Assembly: GCF_039614725.1 (NCBI RefSeq)
Contig: NZ_CP154859.1
Coordinates: forward strand, 1,798,001-1,862,000
From: Thauera sp. JM12B12
GTDB taxonomy: Bacteria > Pseudomonadota > Gammaproteobacteria > Burkholderiales > Rhodocyclaceae
Direction of reading: 5' to 3'
Length of the DNA: 64,000 nt
This document shows positions 16,888-25,984 of the stretch, in pieces; position 1 is the stretch's first letter, and the number at the start of each line of letters is the position of its first letter. A program made the translations under genes and the position numbers. The notes beneath the pieces are model-generated. The model made no database searches. It had not been told where the DNA came from and saw nothing but the letters and a program-made list of their open reading frames with translations.

Positions 16888-18273
16888 TCAGGACGTGGTT
16901 GCCGGGCGCAGGGCGTCCTGCAGCCAATCTGCTGGGGCCTCGCAGCGCTGGGGCGATGACGGGCATCCTGGGTCGGTCAGCGGGTCGCAGCCGCCGGGCG
17001 GCTGTCCGGATTCGGGTAGCGGTCGTGGCGCTGTCGTGCATGCCGGGTCGGTCACCGCACACACGGGCAAGCCCGATCCCTGCGGTGGCGGACCGGGATC
17101 GATGGGGGTGCCGCCGTTGCCAGGGCCGGGCGCGGAGGGGTTGCCGGTCTCGATCGCGGGTGACTGCATGCGCATGACCGTGTGCGCAACCACCGGGATG
17201 CGCCCGCTGGCGACAAGCCCGGCGCGGAAGGCGTCGCCGTCGGCGGGGTCGAGCGCAGCGATCGCGCGCGCCATGAACGGACCGGCGAGCGGGATCTGCT
17301 TTCCCACCGGAATGCCGTAGGTGATGCGCAGCTTGAGCAGGTTGGCGTCCTGCAGCGTCTGGCCGCTGACGTTGGCGGCCGGGTCGCTGCGGCAGCCGGG
17401 GCGATCGATCGGGCACACGAGGTAGGCAAGGTGGGTGTTGGGGATCACCCGCCCGGGGTTCCCCAGGCGCGCGGCGAGCGCAGGACTGTGGTAGTCGTCG
17501 AAGCTCTCCCGGGTGGGCGAGAGCACCTGGATGCGGGTGAAGGGCGCTTCGGCGCCTGCCCTGGCGAGCGCGGCCGCCAGTTCGGCGGTGGTGGTGCCGC
17601 CGCCGTGGTAGCCGGTCATCGCGCGCTCGAAGGCGGCCCGTATGGCGGCGGGCCTTGCGTTGGCGACGGTGCCCGCGCGGGCGGCCTCGAAGGTGGCGTA
17701 ATTCAGCTGGCTCCTGGCGTGGAAGAGCAGCGCGTACTGCATCAGCACGAGGAGGATGAACAGCACCAGCGGACCGACCACGACGAATTCGACCAGGGTG
17801 GCACCGCGCTGTGCTCGAGGTGCCGGATCCTGTCGGGCTGCATTCGCGGGCAAGCCCGCTCCCACCGGGCTCGGGTCTGGCGGGTCGGAAGATGGGATCG
17901 CGACACGTACGCCGGTCATCAGACCCAGGCGGCGCGCCTCGCCCGCGGCCAACTCGAGCGTGTGTCGGGCCCGCCAGCAGGCGGCCGCGCGCCACGGTCG
18001 CAGGGCTTCGACCACCTTCAGGATGCGGCCGTGGCGGGCGACGAAGACGACGTCGATCGGATAGCGCATGAAGGCGGTGTGCACCGAGGCGCAGGGGCTG
18101 ATGAGAAGCCCGTGGCCGGACGCCGGCGGCGGCTTGCCGAGCAGGCCGCGCAGGCGGTCTGGCCAGCGCTTGGCGCAGCGAACCACGAGTGCTGCCGGTG
18201 CGGCGGGCGAAGCCGCTGCCGCGTGGCCGACCTGACCTGGCTCCCCAGGGCGCATGGATGCGGGCGACTTCAC
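16888..18273 (-). CDS. DUF192-TadE fusion protein
   Basis: 461 residues. The GTG start overlaps the tadC stop (GTGA). Residues about 40-132 are a complete DUF192 (COG1430) domain: CASVHTAFMRYPIDVVFV, VVEALRPWRA, LELAAGEARRLGL. Residues 137-144 are encoded by a REP-like palindrome. From residue 157 comes a TadE-type pilin segment: type III leader site QRG/ATLVEF with Glu5, a hydrophobic helix, then a globular domain with several Cys (CPIDRPGC, CDPLTDPGC). TadE proteins are pseudopilins of Tad machines; DUF192 is a small domain of unknown role. No ATG opens the TadE part alone, though GTG and TTG codons in the repeat could. It may be two genes fused by repeat insertion. Confidence 0.8.
   Translation of the reverse strand: MKSPASMRPGEPGQVGHAAAASPAAPAALVVRCAKRWPDRLRGLLGKPPPASGHGLLISPCASVHTAFMRYPIDVVFVARHGRILKVVEALRPWRAAACWRARHTLELAAGEARRLGLMTGVRVAIPSSDPPDPSPVGAGLPANAARQDPAPRAQRGATLVEFVVVGPLVLFILLVLMQYALLFHARSQLNYATFEAARAGTVANARPAAIRAAFERAMTGYHGGGTTTAELAAALARAGAEAPFTRIQVLSPTRESFDDYHSPALAARLGNPGRVIPNTHLAYLVCPIDRPGCRSDPAANVSGQTLQDANLLKLRITYGIPVGKQIPLAGPFMARAIAALDPADGDAFRAGLVASGRIPVVAHTVMRMQSPAIETGNPSAPGPGNGGTPIDPGPPPQGSGLPVCAVTDPACTTAPRPLPESGQPPGGCDPLTDPGCPSSPQRCEAPADWLQDALRPATTS
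17843..17865. repeat. REP-like element inside a coding frame
   Basis: TTCGCGGGCAAGCCCGCTCCCAC, the complement of the GTGGGAGCGGGCTTGCCCGCGAA unit found between genes elsewhere in the window. Here it is inside an open frame and encodes the linker between the DUF192 and TadE parts. Confidence 0.85.
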
Positions 18274-19181
18274 AGTCCCGCCCCCATGAACTTCATCGCG
18301 ATCGGAAACATCAGGATCGCGAACACGCATGGGAAGATGAAGAACAGCAGCGGAAACAGCAGCTTGACCGGGGCCTGCATGGCGAGCTTCTCGGCCTGGG
18401 CGAAGCGCTCCGTGCGGCGCTGCTCGGCCTGGGCGCGCAGGATGGGACCGAGGCTCATGCCGGTGGCCTCGGCCTGGATGAGGGTGGTGACGAAGTTCGA
18501 TACCGCGGGCATGTCGAGGCGGGCGGCGAGTTCGCGCAGGGCCTCGCTGCGTGCGCGACCCGCGCGCACGTCGCGCATGAGGCGGGCGAATTCGTCGCGC
18601 AGCGGGCCGACGGGGCCTTTGGCGACGGCCTGGGCGAAGGCGCTGTTGAGGTTGAGTCCGGACTCGACGCACAGGGTGATGAGGTCGAGCATGAAGGGCA
18701 GCGCCTTGAAGGTCTGCCGGCGCCGGGCCAGGATGCGGTCGCGTAGCCACACGCGCGGGAAGATGCAGCCCAGCGCGATGCCGGCGAGCAGGGGCATGCC
18801 AGGCGCGAGCCCGAAGGTGTCGGCCAGCCACGCGCCGATGGCGGCGCAGATCAGCGCCCAGACAAGGCATCCGGCCACGAACTGGGCGGGGTCGAGGGCG
18901 TAGTCCAGTCCGGCAAGGCGCAGCTGGCCGAGGATCGTCTGCGTGGGGCGCTCGGGCAGCAACGTGCGCAGGTAGTGTGCCGCCCATTGCACAGGCCACC
19001 AGACGAGCCGGTAGCCCGGTGGCGGGGCATCGAGCCAGAGGCGGTCCTGGCGCGGGACGGCTGCGGCCGCCCGCGACAGCAGCCAGGCGACCAAGGCTAC
19101 CGACAGGCCGGTGGCGAGCGCGATGGCGGCAATGACCCAGTCGGGGGGCAGCGCAAGCGTTGGCGAGGGCTCGGGGCTCAT
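18270..19181 (-). CDS. tadC: Tad pilus inner-membrane protein TadC
   Basis: 303 residues. One N-terminal membrane helix and a T2SF (GspF-like) domain with the characteristic LPFMLDLITLCVESGLNLNSAF segment, the cytoplasmic helices (LRELAARLDMPAVSNFVTTL) and a C-terminal hydrophobic pair (LLFPLLFFIFPCVFAIL). TadC pairs with TadB as the membrane platform on which the CpaF ATPase acts. The ATG overlaps the tadB stop (ATGA) and its own stop overlaps the next GTG, so three genes are translationally coupled. Confidence 0.92.
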   Translation of the reverse strand: MSPEPSPTLALPPDWVIAAIALATGLSVALVAWLLSRAAAAVPRQDRLWLDAPPPGYRLVWWPVQWAAHYLRTLLPERPTQTILGQLRLAGLDYALDPAQFVAGCLVWALICAAIGAWLADTFGLAPGMPLLAGIALGCIFPRVWLRDRILARRRQTFKALPFMLDLITLCVESGLNLNSAFAQAVAKGPVGPLRDEFARLMRDVRAGRARSEALRELAARLDMPAVSNFVTTLIQAEATGMSLGPILRAQAEQRRTERFAQAEKLAMQAPVKLLFPLLFFIFPCVFAILMFPIAMKFMGAGL

Positions 19182-20026
19182 ATGTCGATGCTCACGATGC
19201 GGCGGATCAGCACCACGCCGATGATCTCCATGACCAGCACGGCGGCGAGTACGCCCCAGCCCAGGCGGGTGGACCACAGCAGTGCCATGGCGTCGGGCTC
19301 CAGGCGCGCGAGCACCCACAGCAGAAATACCGGCAGCAGGCCCACCACCCAGGCCTGGAGTTTGCCCTGGGCGGTGAGCGCGCGGATCTTCAGCTCCATG
19401 GCGTGCTGGCTGCGCAGCGTGGTGGCGGTGCGCTCGAGCGTCTCGGCCAGCCCGCCGCCGGTCTCGGAGGCGATGCGCATGGCCGACACCATGAGCTTGA
19501 CCGGCTGCACCGGCACGCGCAGGGCGAGGTTCTCGAGCGCATCGTCGAGGGTCACCCCCAGGCGCTGCTCGTGCTGCAGGAGCAGCCACTCCTGCTGCAG
19601 CGGCGGCGCGAGCTCGGTGCTGACCTGGCGGATCGCGGCCGGCAGCGAGAGCCCGGCGCGCGCAGTGCCGGCGAGCATCTGCAAGGCATCGGGCAGCTGT
19701 TGCTCGATGCGCTCGAGCCGGCGCGCGCGCAGCCAGCGGAAGATCGCGCCGGGCGAGATCGCGAGCAACAGGCCGATGATGAGCGCGAGCGCGAGGCTGC
19801 CGCTCGCCAGCCAGCCGAGGCCCGCAGCAAGCATGGTGACCGCAAGGTTCAGCGCATAGAGGCGGGCCGGATCGACGAAGAGGAAGAGTTCGCGCAGCCG
19901 AAACCCCGTTTCACGGGTGAAGCGCTGGCGCCATGCGGTAAGAAGCCGGCTGCCGAGATCGGCCAGCGACCATGCCAGCAGGGCGACGGTGAGGGCGACG
20001 GCGAGGAGGAGGGGGGCGAGGTTCAC
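19178..20026 (-). CDS. tadB: Tad pilus inner-membrane protein TadB
   Basis: 282 residues from a GTG start at 20026 that has a strong AGGAGG Shine-Dalgarno sequence 9 bases upstream; no ATG is suitably placed. Membrane helices lie at about residues 3-20 and 60-95, then a T2SF domain (LPDALQMLAGTARAGLSLPAAI, ASETGGGLAETLERTA) and two C-terminal helices. It forms the inner-membrane platform with TadC. The 79 bases between tadA and tadB hold no gene. Confidence 0.92.
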   Translation of the reverse strand: MNLAPLLLAVALTVALLAWSLADLGSRLLTAWRQRFTRETGFRLRELFLFVDPARLYALNLAVTMLAAGLGWLASGSLALALIIGLLLAISPGAIFRWLRARRLERIEQQLPDALQMLAGTARAGLSLPAAIRQVSTELAPPLQQEWLLLQHEQRLGVTLDDALENLALRVPVQPVKLMVSAMRIASETGGGLAETLERTATTLRSQHAMELKIRALTAQGKLQAWVVGLLPVFLLWVLARLEPDAMALLWSTRLGWGVLAAVLVMEIIGVVLIRRIVSIDI

Positions 20027-20105
20027 GGGTGGGGTCTCCTCCTGCAATCCGACCCCCTGTGCGGCGAGCGCAGGTGCTTGCCCGGCGTCGGTCGTGCGTG
20101 CGCGT

Positions 20106-21869
20106 TCATGCGTTCTCGGCCCCGGTGAACAGCGAGAGATCGAGCGCCACGCCCGCGCCGCCGAGCGTCTCGTAGAAGGCAGGCACGGCGTTGCAGGCGA
20201 CGAAGCGGCCGCGCACGCGGCCGTCCGCCTCACGCCCGAGTTGCTCGTGGCGGAACAGCTCCTGGAACTGGATGCGGCCGGATTCGGTGCCGGTGATCTC
20301 GGCGACGGCGGTGACCGCGCGCCGGCCGTCGGGCAGGCGAGCCTGCTGGACGACGATGTCGATCGCGGCGGCGATCTGGTCGCGGATGGCGGTGAGTGGC
20401 AACTCCATGCCGGCCATCAGCACCAGGGTCTCGAGGCGGGCGAGGGCATCGCGCGGGCTGTTGGCGTGCAAGGTGGTGAGCGAGCCGTCGTGGCCGGTGT
20501 TCATCGCCTGCAGCATGTCGAGGGCCTCGCCGCCTCGGCACTCGCCGACCACGATGCGGTCGGGGCGCATGCGCAGCGCGTTCCTGACCAGGTCGCGGAT
20601 CGCGATCTGGCCACGCCCTTCGGCGTTTGCGGGGCGCGCCTCCAGGCTGATCAGGTGGGAGTGCGCCAGTCGGAGCTCGGCGGCGTCCTCGATGGTGATG
20701 ATGCGTTCGCCGTCGGGGATGAAATTCGATAGCACGTTGAGCAGCGTGGTCTTGCCCGAGCCGGTGCCGCCCGAGATCAGGATGTTCCTGCGCTGCTCGA
20801 CGCAGATGCGCAGGAATTCCGCCATCGGGGCGCTCATCGTCCCGAGCGCGACCAGATCCGCGTGCGAGAACAGCCTGCGGCCGAACTTGCGGATGGTGAG
20901 CGCCGGCCCCTTGAGCGCGAGCGGCGGGATGATGGCGTTGACCCGCGAGCCATCCTTGAGGCGGGCGTCGACCATCGGCGAGGATTCGTCGATGCGCCGC
21001 CCGATCGGCGTGACGATGCGCTCGATCACGCCGAGCACCGCGCGGTCGCTGGTGAAGCTGCCGGGGTGGCGTTCGAGTCGGCCGTTGCGCTCGAGGTAGA
21101 TCTCGTCATGACGATTGACCATGATCTCGCTGATCGCGTCGTCGGCGAGCAGCTCGTCGAGCGGGCCCAGGCCCACCGCCTCGTTGAGCACGTCGCGGCG
21201 CAGGCTGTCGCGGTCGAGGCCGTCCGGGAGGGCCGATTCCTTGTCGATGACCTCGACCAGCAGCACCTCGGTCTCGGCACGCAGCTCGTCGTCGCTCATG
21301 CGCACGAGGTCGCGCCGGCGCAAGTCGATGGCGTCGAGCAGGGCCTCGTGGATGCGCTTGCGCCAGTACTGTTCGGGGGACGGCGCGAGGGTGGGCGTGC
21401 GCTTGTGTATGGACGCGCGGGCGGGATCCCCTGCTGGCAGGCCGGGTGGCGGGCTGGATGAGCCGCCCGAGGCGTGACCCGAGCTCCGGTCCGTCGCGGC
21501 GACGTTCCTGGCAACCGTGCCGCCGTCGAGCAAGACCTCGCCCTCGGCTGCCGGCCGGGATGCCGCAGCGAGCGGCGGCAGCTGGTCCTCGATGATGAGG
21601 GTGAAGGGGCCGACCACGATACGGTCGGTGGCGGCGATCGGACCGTGTTGCTGCACGCGCACGCCGTTGACGCTGGTGCCGAAGAGCTGGCCGAGGTCCT
21701 GGATGAAGAGCCCGGAGCGCGTGCGATAAAGGCGCGCGTGCTCGCGACCCACCTTCCAGCCGGGCAGGTACAGGCGGCAATCGCGTCCCTTGCCGATGAT
21801 CGCCGAGGTCTCGGTGATCGTCTCGATCCGGGCGGCGCTGCCCGGATGGCGGATGGTGACCTGGAACAT
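20106..21869 (-). CDS. tadA: FHA domain-CpaF/TadA secretion ATPase fusion
   Basis: 587 residues. Residues about 1-95 are a forkhead-associated domain (IGKGRDCRL, VGREHARLY, LGQLFGTSVNG), which in other proteins binds phosphothreonine. A low-complexity linker leads to the CpaF-type T2/T4 secretion ATPase: N-terminal helical module with ISEIMVN, Walker A GGTGSGKTT (K373), Walker B region RIVVGECRGGEALDMLQAMNTGHDGS. The ATPase powers pilus assembly from the cytoplasm. The FHA fusion suggests control by a Ser/Thr kinase, but none is encoded in this window. Some proteobacterial Tad loci carry the same fusion. Confidence 0.93.
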   Translation of the reverse strand: MFQVTIRHPGSAARIETITETSAIIGKGRDCRLYLPGWKVGREHARLYRTRSGLFIQDLGQLFGTSVNGVRVQQHGPIAATDRIVVGPFTLIIEDQLPPLAAASRPAAEGEVLLDGGTVARNVAATDRSSGHASGGSSSPPPGLPAGDPARASIHKRTPTLAPSPEQYWRKRIHEALLDAIDLRRRDLVRMSDDELRAETEVLLVEVIDKESALPDGLDRDSLRRDVLNEAVGLGPLDELLADDAISEIMVNRHDEIYLERNGRLERHPGSFTSDRAVLGVIERIVTPIGRRIDESSPMVDARLKDGSRVNAIIPPLALKGPALTIRKFGRRLFSHADLVALGTMSAPMAEFLRICVEQRRNILISGGTGSGKTTLLNVLSNFIPDGERIITIEDAAELRLAHSHLISLEARPANAEGRGQIAIRDLVRNALRMRPDRIVVGECRGGEALDMLQAMNTGHDGSLTTLHANSPRDALARLETLVLMAGMELPLTAIRDQIAAAIDIVVQQARLPDGRRAVTAVAEITGTESGRIQFQELFRHEQLGREADGRVRGRFVACNAVPAFYETLGGAGVALDLSLFTGAENA

Positions 21870-21887
21870 CTCGGGCTCGCTTCCGGC

Positions 21888-23291
21888 TCAGTCTTGCGAC
21901 GGGCGCGCGTCGTCTGCGGCCGGGCGGGTGCCGGGAGCCGGGATGCTGCGCTCCTCCACCGGGGCCGCGGGCCAGGGCAGTGCCGCCATGTCCGGCGCCG
22001 TGGCGCGCGGGGCCTCGGCCAGGCGCTGGCGGGCGCGCAGCATGCTTTCGGCCTGGCCCAGGCTGTGCTTGTCCACCGCGTAGGGGGTGACGAAGACGAC
22101 GAGCTCGGTCTCGTTGTTCTGGAAACGGCGCGAGCGGAACAAGGCCCCCAGCACCGGGATGTCGCCGAGCAAGGGCACCTTGTCGATCGAGGCGCTGACG
22201 TCCCGGCTGAGCAGGCCGCTGAGGACGATGGTTCCGCCTTCCAGGACGTTGAACTCGGTCGCCGTCTTGCGGGTGCGCAGGGCAGGGCCGGACTCGCCCA
22301 TCACGGAAAGGTCGAGGTCGCTCACCTCGCTCATGATGCGGGCCCGAATCACGCCGTTGTGGTCCACGGTGGGCGAGATCTCGAGCCGGATGCCGTAGGG
22401 CTTGAACTGGATGGTGGTGCCGTTGACGTTGCTGACGCTGTAGGGAAACTCCCCGCCGGCCAGGAAGCTCGCTTCGGCGCCGTTGCGCGCGGAGAGGATG
22501 GGCTGGGCGAGGATGCTGGCCGAGCCGCTCTGCTCCATCGCCTGCAGCTGCGCATTGAGGCCCATGTTGAGCGCCGAGAGCACGTTGAGGCTCGAGCTGA
22601 GCGGCACGGGACCGCCGCTGCCGTCGGGATTGACGATCGGCGGAGCGGCGTCTGCGCCGCTGCGGATGTCGATGTGCAGCGCCTGGTCGCCGCGCCGCCC
22701 GGGCATCCAGATACCGCCGATCGCGGCGCCTCCCGTGGCGTTCCACTTCAGCCCCACCTCGCGCAGCATGTTGATGGGGAACTCGACGATCTGGACCTCC
22801 ATCACCACCATCTTTTCCCAGCCCACGGGGTTGGTGAAATTGATGATCTGCGGGTAGCGCCGCGCGAGCTCCTCGATGCGTGCCTGGTCGCGGTTGCTGA
22901 GGTGGTCGCCCTCGACAACGACCTTGTCGCCGATCACCGCGCTGCGGGCGTTGGGGATGTTGGCGAGGAAGGCGGCGATCTCGCGGTTCACGCGCGGCGT
23001 TTCGGCGGGCACCACGTTGACCTTGAGGCGGCGGTTGCGGCCGTTGGCGGTCCAGATGTGCAGCGCGGACACGCCGACCTCGTTGGCGATGAGCAGGACC
23101 TCGCGTTCGTCCAGCACCGCGGCCGAGAGCACCTTGCCGTTACCCACCGCGAGGCGCCCTGCGTTGGGTTCGGCAAGCACGCGGGTTTCGCCCTGGAACA
23201 TCGTGAGCTCCGGCATGCCGGCGGCGAGGCTCGCGGGCACCAGGGCAAGGGTGAGGAGGAGCGGGAGCAGGGTTCGGGTCAGGAGGCGCAT
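21888..23291 (-). CDS. rcpA: Tad outer-membrane secretin RcpA/CpaC
   Basis: 467 residues from the ATG at 23291, which opens directly onto a signal peptide (MRLLTRTLLPLLLTLALVPASLA). An N-terminal pilus-assembly domain (RVLAEPNAGRLAVGNG, ALHIW) and a BON-like segment follow, then the secretin domain ending with the hallmark VPLLGDIPVLGALFRS and ELVVFVTPY. It forms the outer-membrane channel of the Tad machine. It lies 18 bases before tadA. The frame is open further upstream, but only as a shadow of cpaB. Confidence 0.92.
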   Translation of the reverse strand: MRLLTRTLLPLLLTLALVPASLAAGMPELTMFQGETRVLAEPNAGRLAVGNGKVLSAAVLDEREVLLIANEVGVSALHIWTANGRNRRLKVNVVPAETPRVNREIAAFLANIPNARSAVIGDKVVVEGDHLSNRDQARIEELARRYPQIINFTNPVGWEKMVVMEVQIVEFPINMLREVGLKWNATGGAAIGGIWMPGRRGDQALHIDIRSGADAAPPIVNPDGSGGPVPLSSSLNVLSALNMGLNAQLQAMEQSGSASILAQPILSARNGAEASFLAGGEFPYSVSNVNGTTIQFKPYGIRLEISPTVDHNGVIRARIMSEVSDLDLSVMGESGPALRTRKTATEFNVLEGGTIVLSGLLSRDVSASIDKVPLLGDIPVLGALFRSRRFQNNETELVVFVTPYAVDKHSLGQAESMLRARQRLAEAPRATAPDMAALPWPAAPVEERSIPAPGTRPAADDARPSQD

Positions 23292-23392
23292 CGGGGCGGT
23301 CGCGGTGGATTGAGGCTCGGGAAGGGGGAATGGGCGGTCGAGCGCGGGCGGGTTGGGTCGTCCGCGCTCGTGCCGCTGGCGCGGGCTCCGGA

Positions 23393-24253
23393 TCAGTCCG
23401 CCGGTGCCTGGGCGCGCGCGTCGATGCGCAGGCCGCTGGTGATCGGGCCGCCGCCGTAGATCACGGGCACGGTGCTCACCGCGCCGTCTTCGCCGGCTGG
23501 CAGGCCGAGCAGCTTGCGGGCGTCGGTTATGGCTCCGGAGACGGCCGCGAGATCGCCTGGTGCGCGCAACAGGGCGGTGACGCGGCCGATCTCGCGCGCG
23601 GCGATGACGCGCTTGGCGTCCTCGGGCGAGGTGTCGAGGGTGATCGTGGTGTAGCTGCGCGGCAGCCCCTGCGTCTCGGGCGCCTCGGGATCGGCGACGC
23701 TCCCGGTGGCCAGCACCTGCACGTTCTGCAGCAGCGTGAAGGTGAAGCTGCGCGTCTCGTTGCGCGCCGAGACCACGATGTCGATGCGGTCGCCCGGCTC
23801 GACCATGCCCGACAGCGAGCTGATCTCGTCCACCGGTACCGTGACTGCGCGCTGGCCGGATTGCAGGCGGGCCGAGAAACTGGGTGCGCGCCGCCCTTCG
23901 AGCTGGGCCCAGAGGATGGGCTCGCCGGCCGCGGCGGGGTGGGCGAGGGCGGCGCCCTCGGCGCGGCCGTACTGGTCGGGGGTGATCGCGCCCGAATGCG
24001 CCCATGTGCGCGGGATCTCGCGCACGGCGACGGTCTCCGCGCCGATCGGCGCGCCGCTCGGCAGGCTGGTCTTGGCAACGACCACCTGCACGAGGTCGCC
24101 GTCCTGGCTGCGCGCCTCGATCTCGGCCATCTTCTGCGACAGGTAGTTGCTTGCACCCAGCGCGGCGAGCACGCCGAGGGCGAGGGCGACGACAAGGACG
24201 ATCCAGTGCTTTCGGCTGCGGGTCTGCATGGCGGCGGGGGACGGAGTGGTCAT
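23393..24253 (-). CDS. cpaB: Tad pilus assembly protein CpaB/RcpC
   Basis: 286 residues. A membrane anchor (HWIVLVVALALGVLAALGA) is followed by an SAF domain (VVVAKTSLPSGAPIGAETVAVREIP) and the CpaB C-terminal domain (VTVPVDEISSLSGMVEPGDRIDIVVS, TITLDTSPEDAKRVIAA). CpaB/RcpC is a periplasmic partner of the secretin. The ATG overlaps the stop of a small pilin-like gene (ATGA). About 100 bases without a gene separate it from rcpA. Confidence 0.92.
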   Translation of the reverse strand: MTTPSPAAMQTRSRKHWIVLVVALALGVLAALGASNYLSQKMAEIEARSQDGDLVQVVVAKTSLPSGAPIGAETVAVREIPRTWAHSGAITPDQYGRAEGAALAHPAAAGEPILWAQLEGRRAPSFSARLQSGQRAVTVPVDEISSLSGMVEPGDRIDIVVSARNETRSFTFTLLQNVQVLATGSVADPEAPETQGLPRSYTTITLDTSPEDAKRVIAAREIGRVTALLRAPGDLAAVSGAITDARKLLGLPAGEDGAVSTVPVIYGGGPITSGLRIDARAQAPAD

Positions 24254-24432
24254 AGCGGGAGGGACATGAAGGCGCTCTGGCGCGCGAAGGCGGTGCCGAT
24301 TGCGTCGAGCAGGGCGTTTATGGCGGCGTCCTCGCCGCCGAAGGCGACCCCGAGCAGCAGGGTCAGCACGAGGAGTGCGACGAGGTATTCGGCGAGTGCC
24401 TGGCCGCAGGCGTTGACGGGGTTGCGGTTCAT
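24250..24432 (-). CDS. Small Flp/TadE-like prepilin
   Basis: 60 residues. The N-terminus MNRNPVNACG/QALAEYLV shows a type III prepilin leader: Gly at -1, Glu at +5 and Tyr at +6, followed by a hydrophobic helix (LVALLVLTLLLGVAF) and a very short tail. The EY pair is typical of Flp pilins. It is locked between two genes by ATGA overlaps on both sides. It is a second, shorter pilin-like product besides the Flp gene at 28440-28718, so it could be a minor pilin. No TadV-type prepilin peptidase is encoded in the window. Confidence 0.75.
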   Translation of the reverse strand: MNRNPVNACGQALAEYLVALLVLTLLLGVAFGGEDAAINALLDAIGTAFARQSAFMSLPL

Positions 24433-25220
24433 GGGCCTGGAGAGAGCACGGTGAGCACGGCGCTGGTGGTGCCGTCGCGTCGCACGAGGACGAGTCGTGC
24501 CTCGCCGCCCGGGCCGCGAAAGGCCTGGGCGTGGGTGTCGGCGGTGTTGGCGAGCGCCGGCCCCTCGGGCTGCAGGCCGAGACGGGAGAGGCTCGCAGCG
24601 AGGTGCCTCAGGTTGCCCTCCAGACTGTGCGTGTTCGCCAGCACGAGCTGGCGCGAGGCGATGCGACCGTCGATGGATTGCATGTCTGAAAGCAGCTCGG
24701 AGCCGGCCGGCAGGGCGAAGCCGAGCCGCCGGCTGCCAGCCCCGCGCGCGGCGCGGGCGTCGGCGATCGATACCAGCGCTTCGCTCCCGCCATCGGCGAG
24801 CGACGTGAGGGTCACCGTGATGAGGAAATCGCCGCGTGCCTGCGAGAGCACCCGATGGGTTCCGGCCTGAGCCACGACCGAGCCGCCGCCGAGCGCGCGG
24901 CGATAGTGCCCGGCCACGGTGCCGGGCGGCGCGGCGACACGGACCCGTGTCAGCCGCATCGGTACCCCATTGAGGAGGATCTCGCCGTCCACGGGTTCGA
25001 CGACGGCGTCCTGCGGGTGCGTGAGTTCGGGCCACGCGGTGGCGCTGGCCGCCTGCGCAGGGGCAAGGTGTGAGAGGACGAGCGCGACGAGCTGCGTTAT
25101 GAAGCAGAGGGCGCGGGTAAGCAGGGGCGTGCGCCGCGCGCGCGTGGCGAGCCGAGGGCGCGCGGCAGGGGCTGACCGCGTGGGGGCGGGTTCGGTCGCG
25201 GGCGGGAAGGCCGGCTTCAT
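24429..25220 (-). CDS. Exported protein of unknown function in the Tad operon
   Basis: 263 residues. A long, Pro/Ala/Arg-rich start precedes a hydrophobic stretch (LCFITQLVALVLSHLAPAQA) that looks like a signal peptide ending near residue 57. The rest is soluble, alternating beta-rich (ILLNGVPMRLTRVRV, GDFLITVTLTSL, ARLVLVRRDGTTSAVLTVL). I recognise no domain. Both ends overlap neighbours by ATGA, so it is an integral part of the operon and probably periplasmic. Confidence 0.7.
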   Translation of the reverse strand: MKPAFPPATEPAPTRSAPAARPRLATRARRTPLLTRALCFITQLVALVLSHLAPAQAASATAWPELTHPQDAVVEPVDGEILLNGVPMRLTRVRVAAPPGTVAGHYRRALGGGSVVAQAGTHRVLSQARGDFLITVTLTSLADGGSEALVSIADARAARGAGSRRLGFALPAGSELLSDMQSIDGRIASRQLVLANTHSLEGNLRHLAASLSRLGLQPEGPALANTADTHAQAFRGPGGEARLVLVRRDGTTSAVLTVLSPGP

Positions 25221-25984
25221 CGCAGGCGGTCCGTGGGGATGAGGTCGGGGTCGACACGACCGATCTCGGGCAGATCGGCCCCGTCCAGCACGAGCGGGAT
25301 GAGCTTCAGGGGCGAGGCGGCGACCTCGAGCAGGCCGAACGGGAAGGGGCTCGTCGGTGTCCAGCGTTCCCGGCGCAGGGCACGGCGTACCGCTTCCGGC
25401 CCGGAGGCGGACCATGGATCGACCAGCACCGTGGTCTGACGCTCGATCGAAAGGCCGAGCGCGTCGAAGGGCGCGAGGCCGGGGATGTCGGCGACCCGCA
25501 CGCGAACCGAGCCGGTGTGCAGATTGGCGGTGTCCAGTCCCATGGCCGACGCGAACGCCGCACCGGTCGGTGCCGTCAGCTGGCTGCGCAGGCTTGCCGC
25601 GCCGACATGGGCCGCGAAGGAGGGCAGCAGCGCGTTCCCACGATGATCGGTCCACAAGGGGTTGCGATGGGCGGCGAAGTCGCCAGCCACGTCGCCGGTC
25701 TTGAGCGGCGCAGTGCTTGCGCCGAAGAAGCGCCGCCGTACCTCGGCGGCCAGCTCGGCGTCGGACTTCCATGGCTGCAGGCTGCCCCCGTTGCGGACCG
25801 TGCCTTCGAAGGCGACGTAGCGGCTGGCGCTCGCGGCAGCGTGCGCGATGTCGAGCTGCTTGCCCAGCAGCGGCACGATCAGGAAGAGGGGCAGCAGGAC
25901 GAGCCCCAGCACCAGGAACTCGGTGCTCGACTGGCCGTGCATGCACCGCATGGGCCGCCGCCCGCTATCGTCGGATCGACGCAT
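25217..25984 (-). CDS. TadE-like pseudopilin
   Basis: 255 residues from ATG 25984, which overlaps the previous gene by 20 bases and has AGAAAGG as a weak ribosome binding site; ATG 25951 is an alternative. The type III leader ends HG/QSSTEFLVLGLVLLPLFL, with Glu at +5 and Phe at +6, as in TadE. A helix and a globular part of about 200 residues follow (GLLEVAASPLKLIPLVLDG near the end). Probably a minor pseudopilin of the Tad machine. Its stop overlaps the next ATG by four bases. Confidence 0.75.
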   Translation of the reverse strand: MRRSDDSGRRPMRCMHGQSSTEFLVLGLVLLPLFLIVPLLGKQLDIAHAAASASRYVAFEGTVRNGGSLQPWKSDAELAAEVRRRFFGASTAPLKTGDVAGDFAAHRNPLWTDHRGNALLPSFAAHVGAASLRSQLTAPTGAAFASAMGLDTANLHTGSVRVRVADIPGLAPFDALGLSIERQTTVLVDPWSASGPEAVRRALRRERWTPTSPFPFGLLEVAASPLKLIPLVLDGADLPEIGRVDPDLIPTDRLR

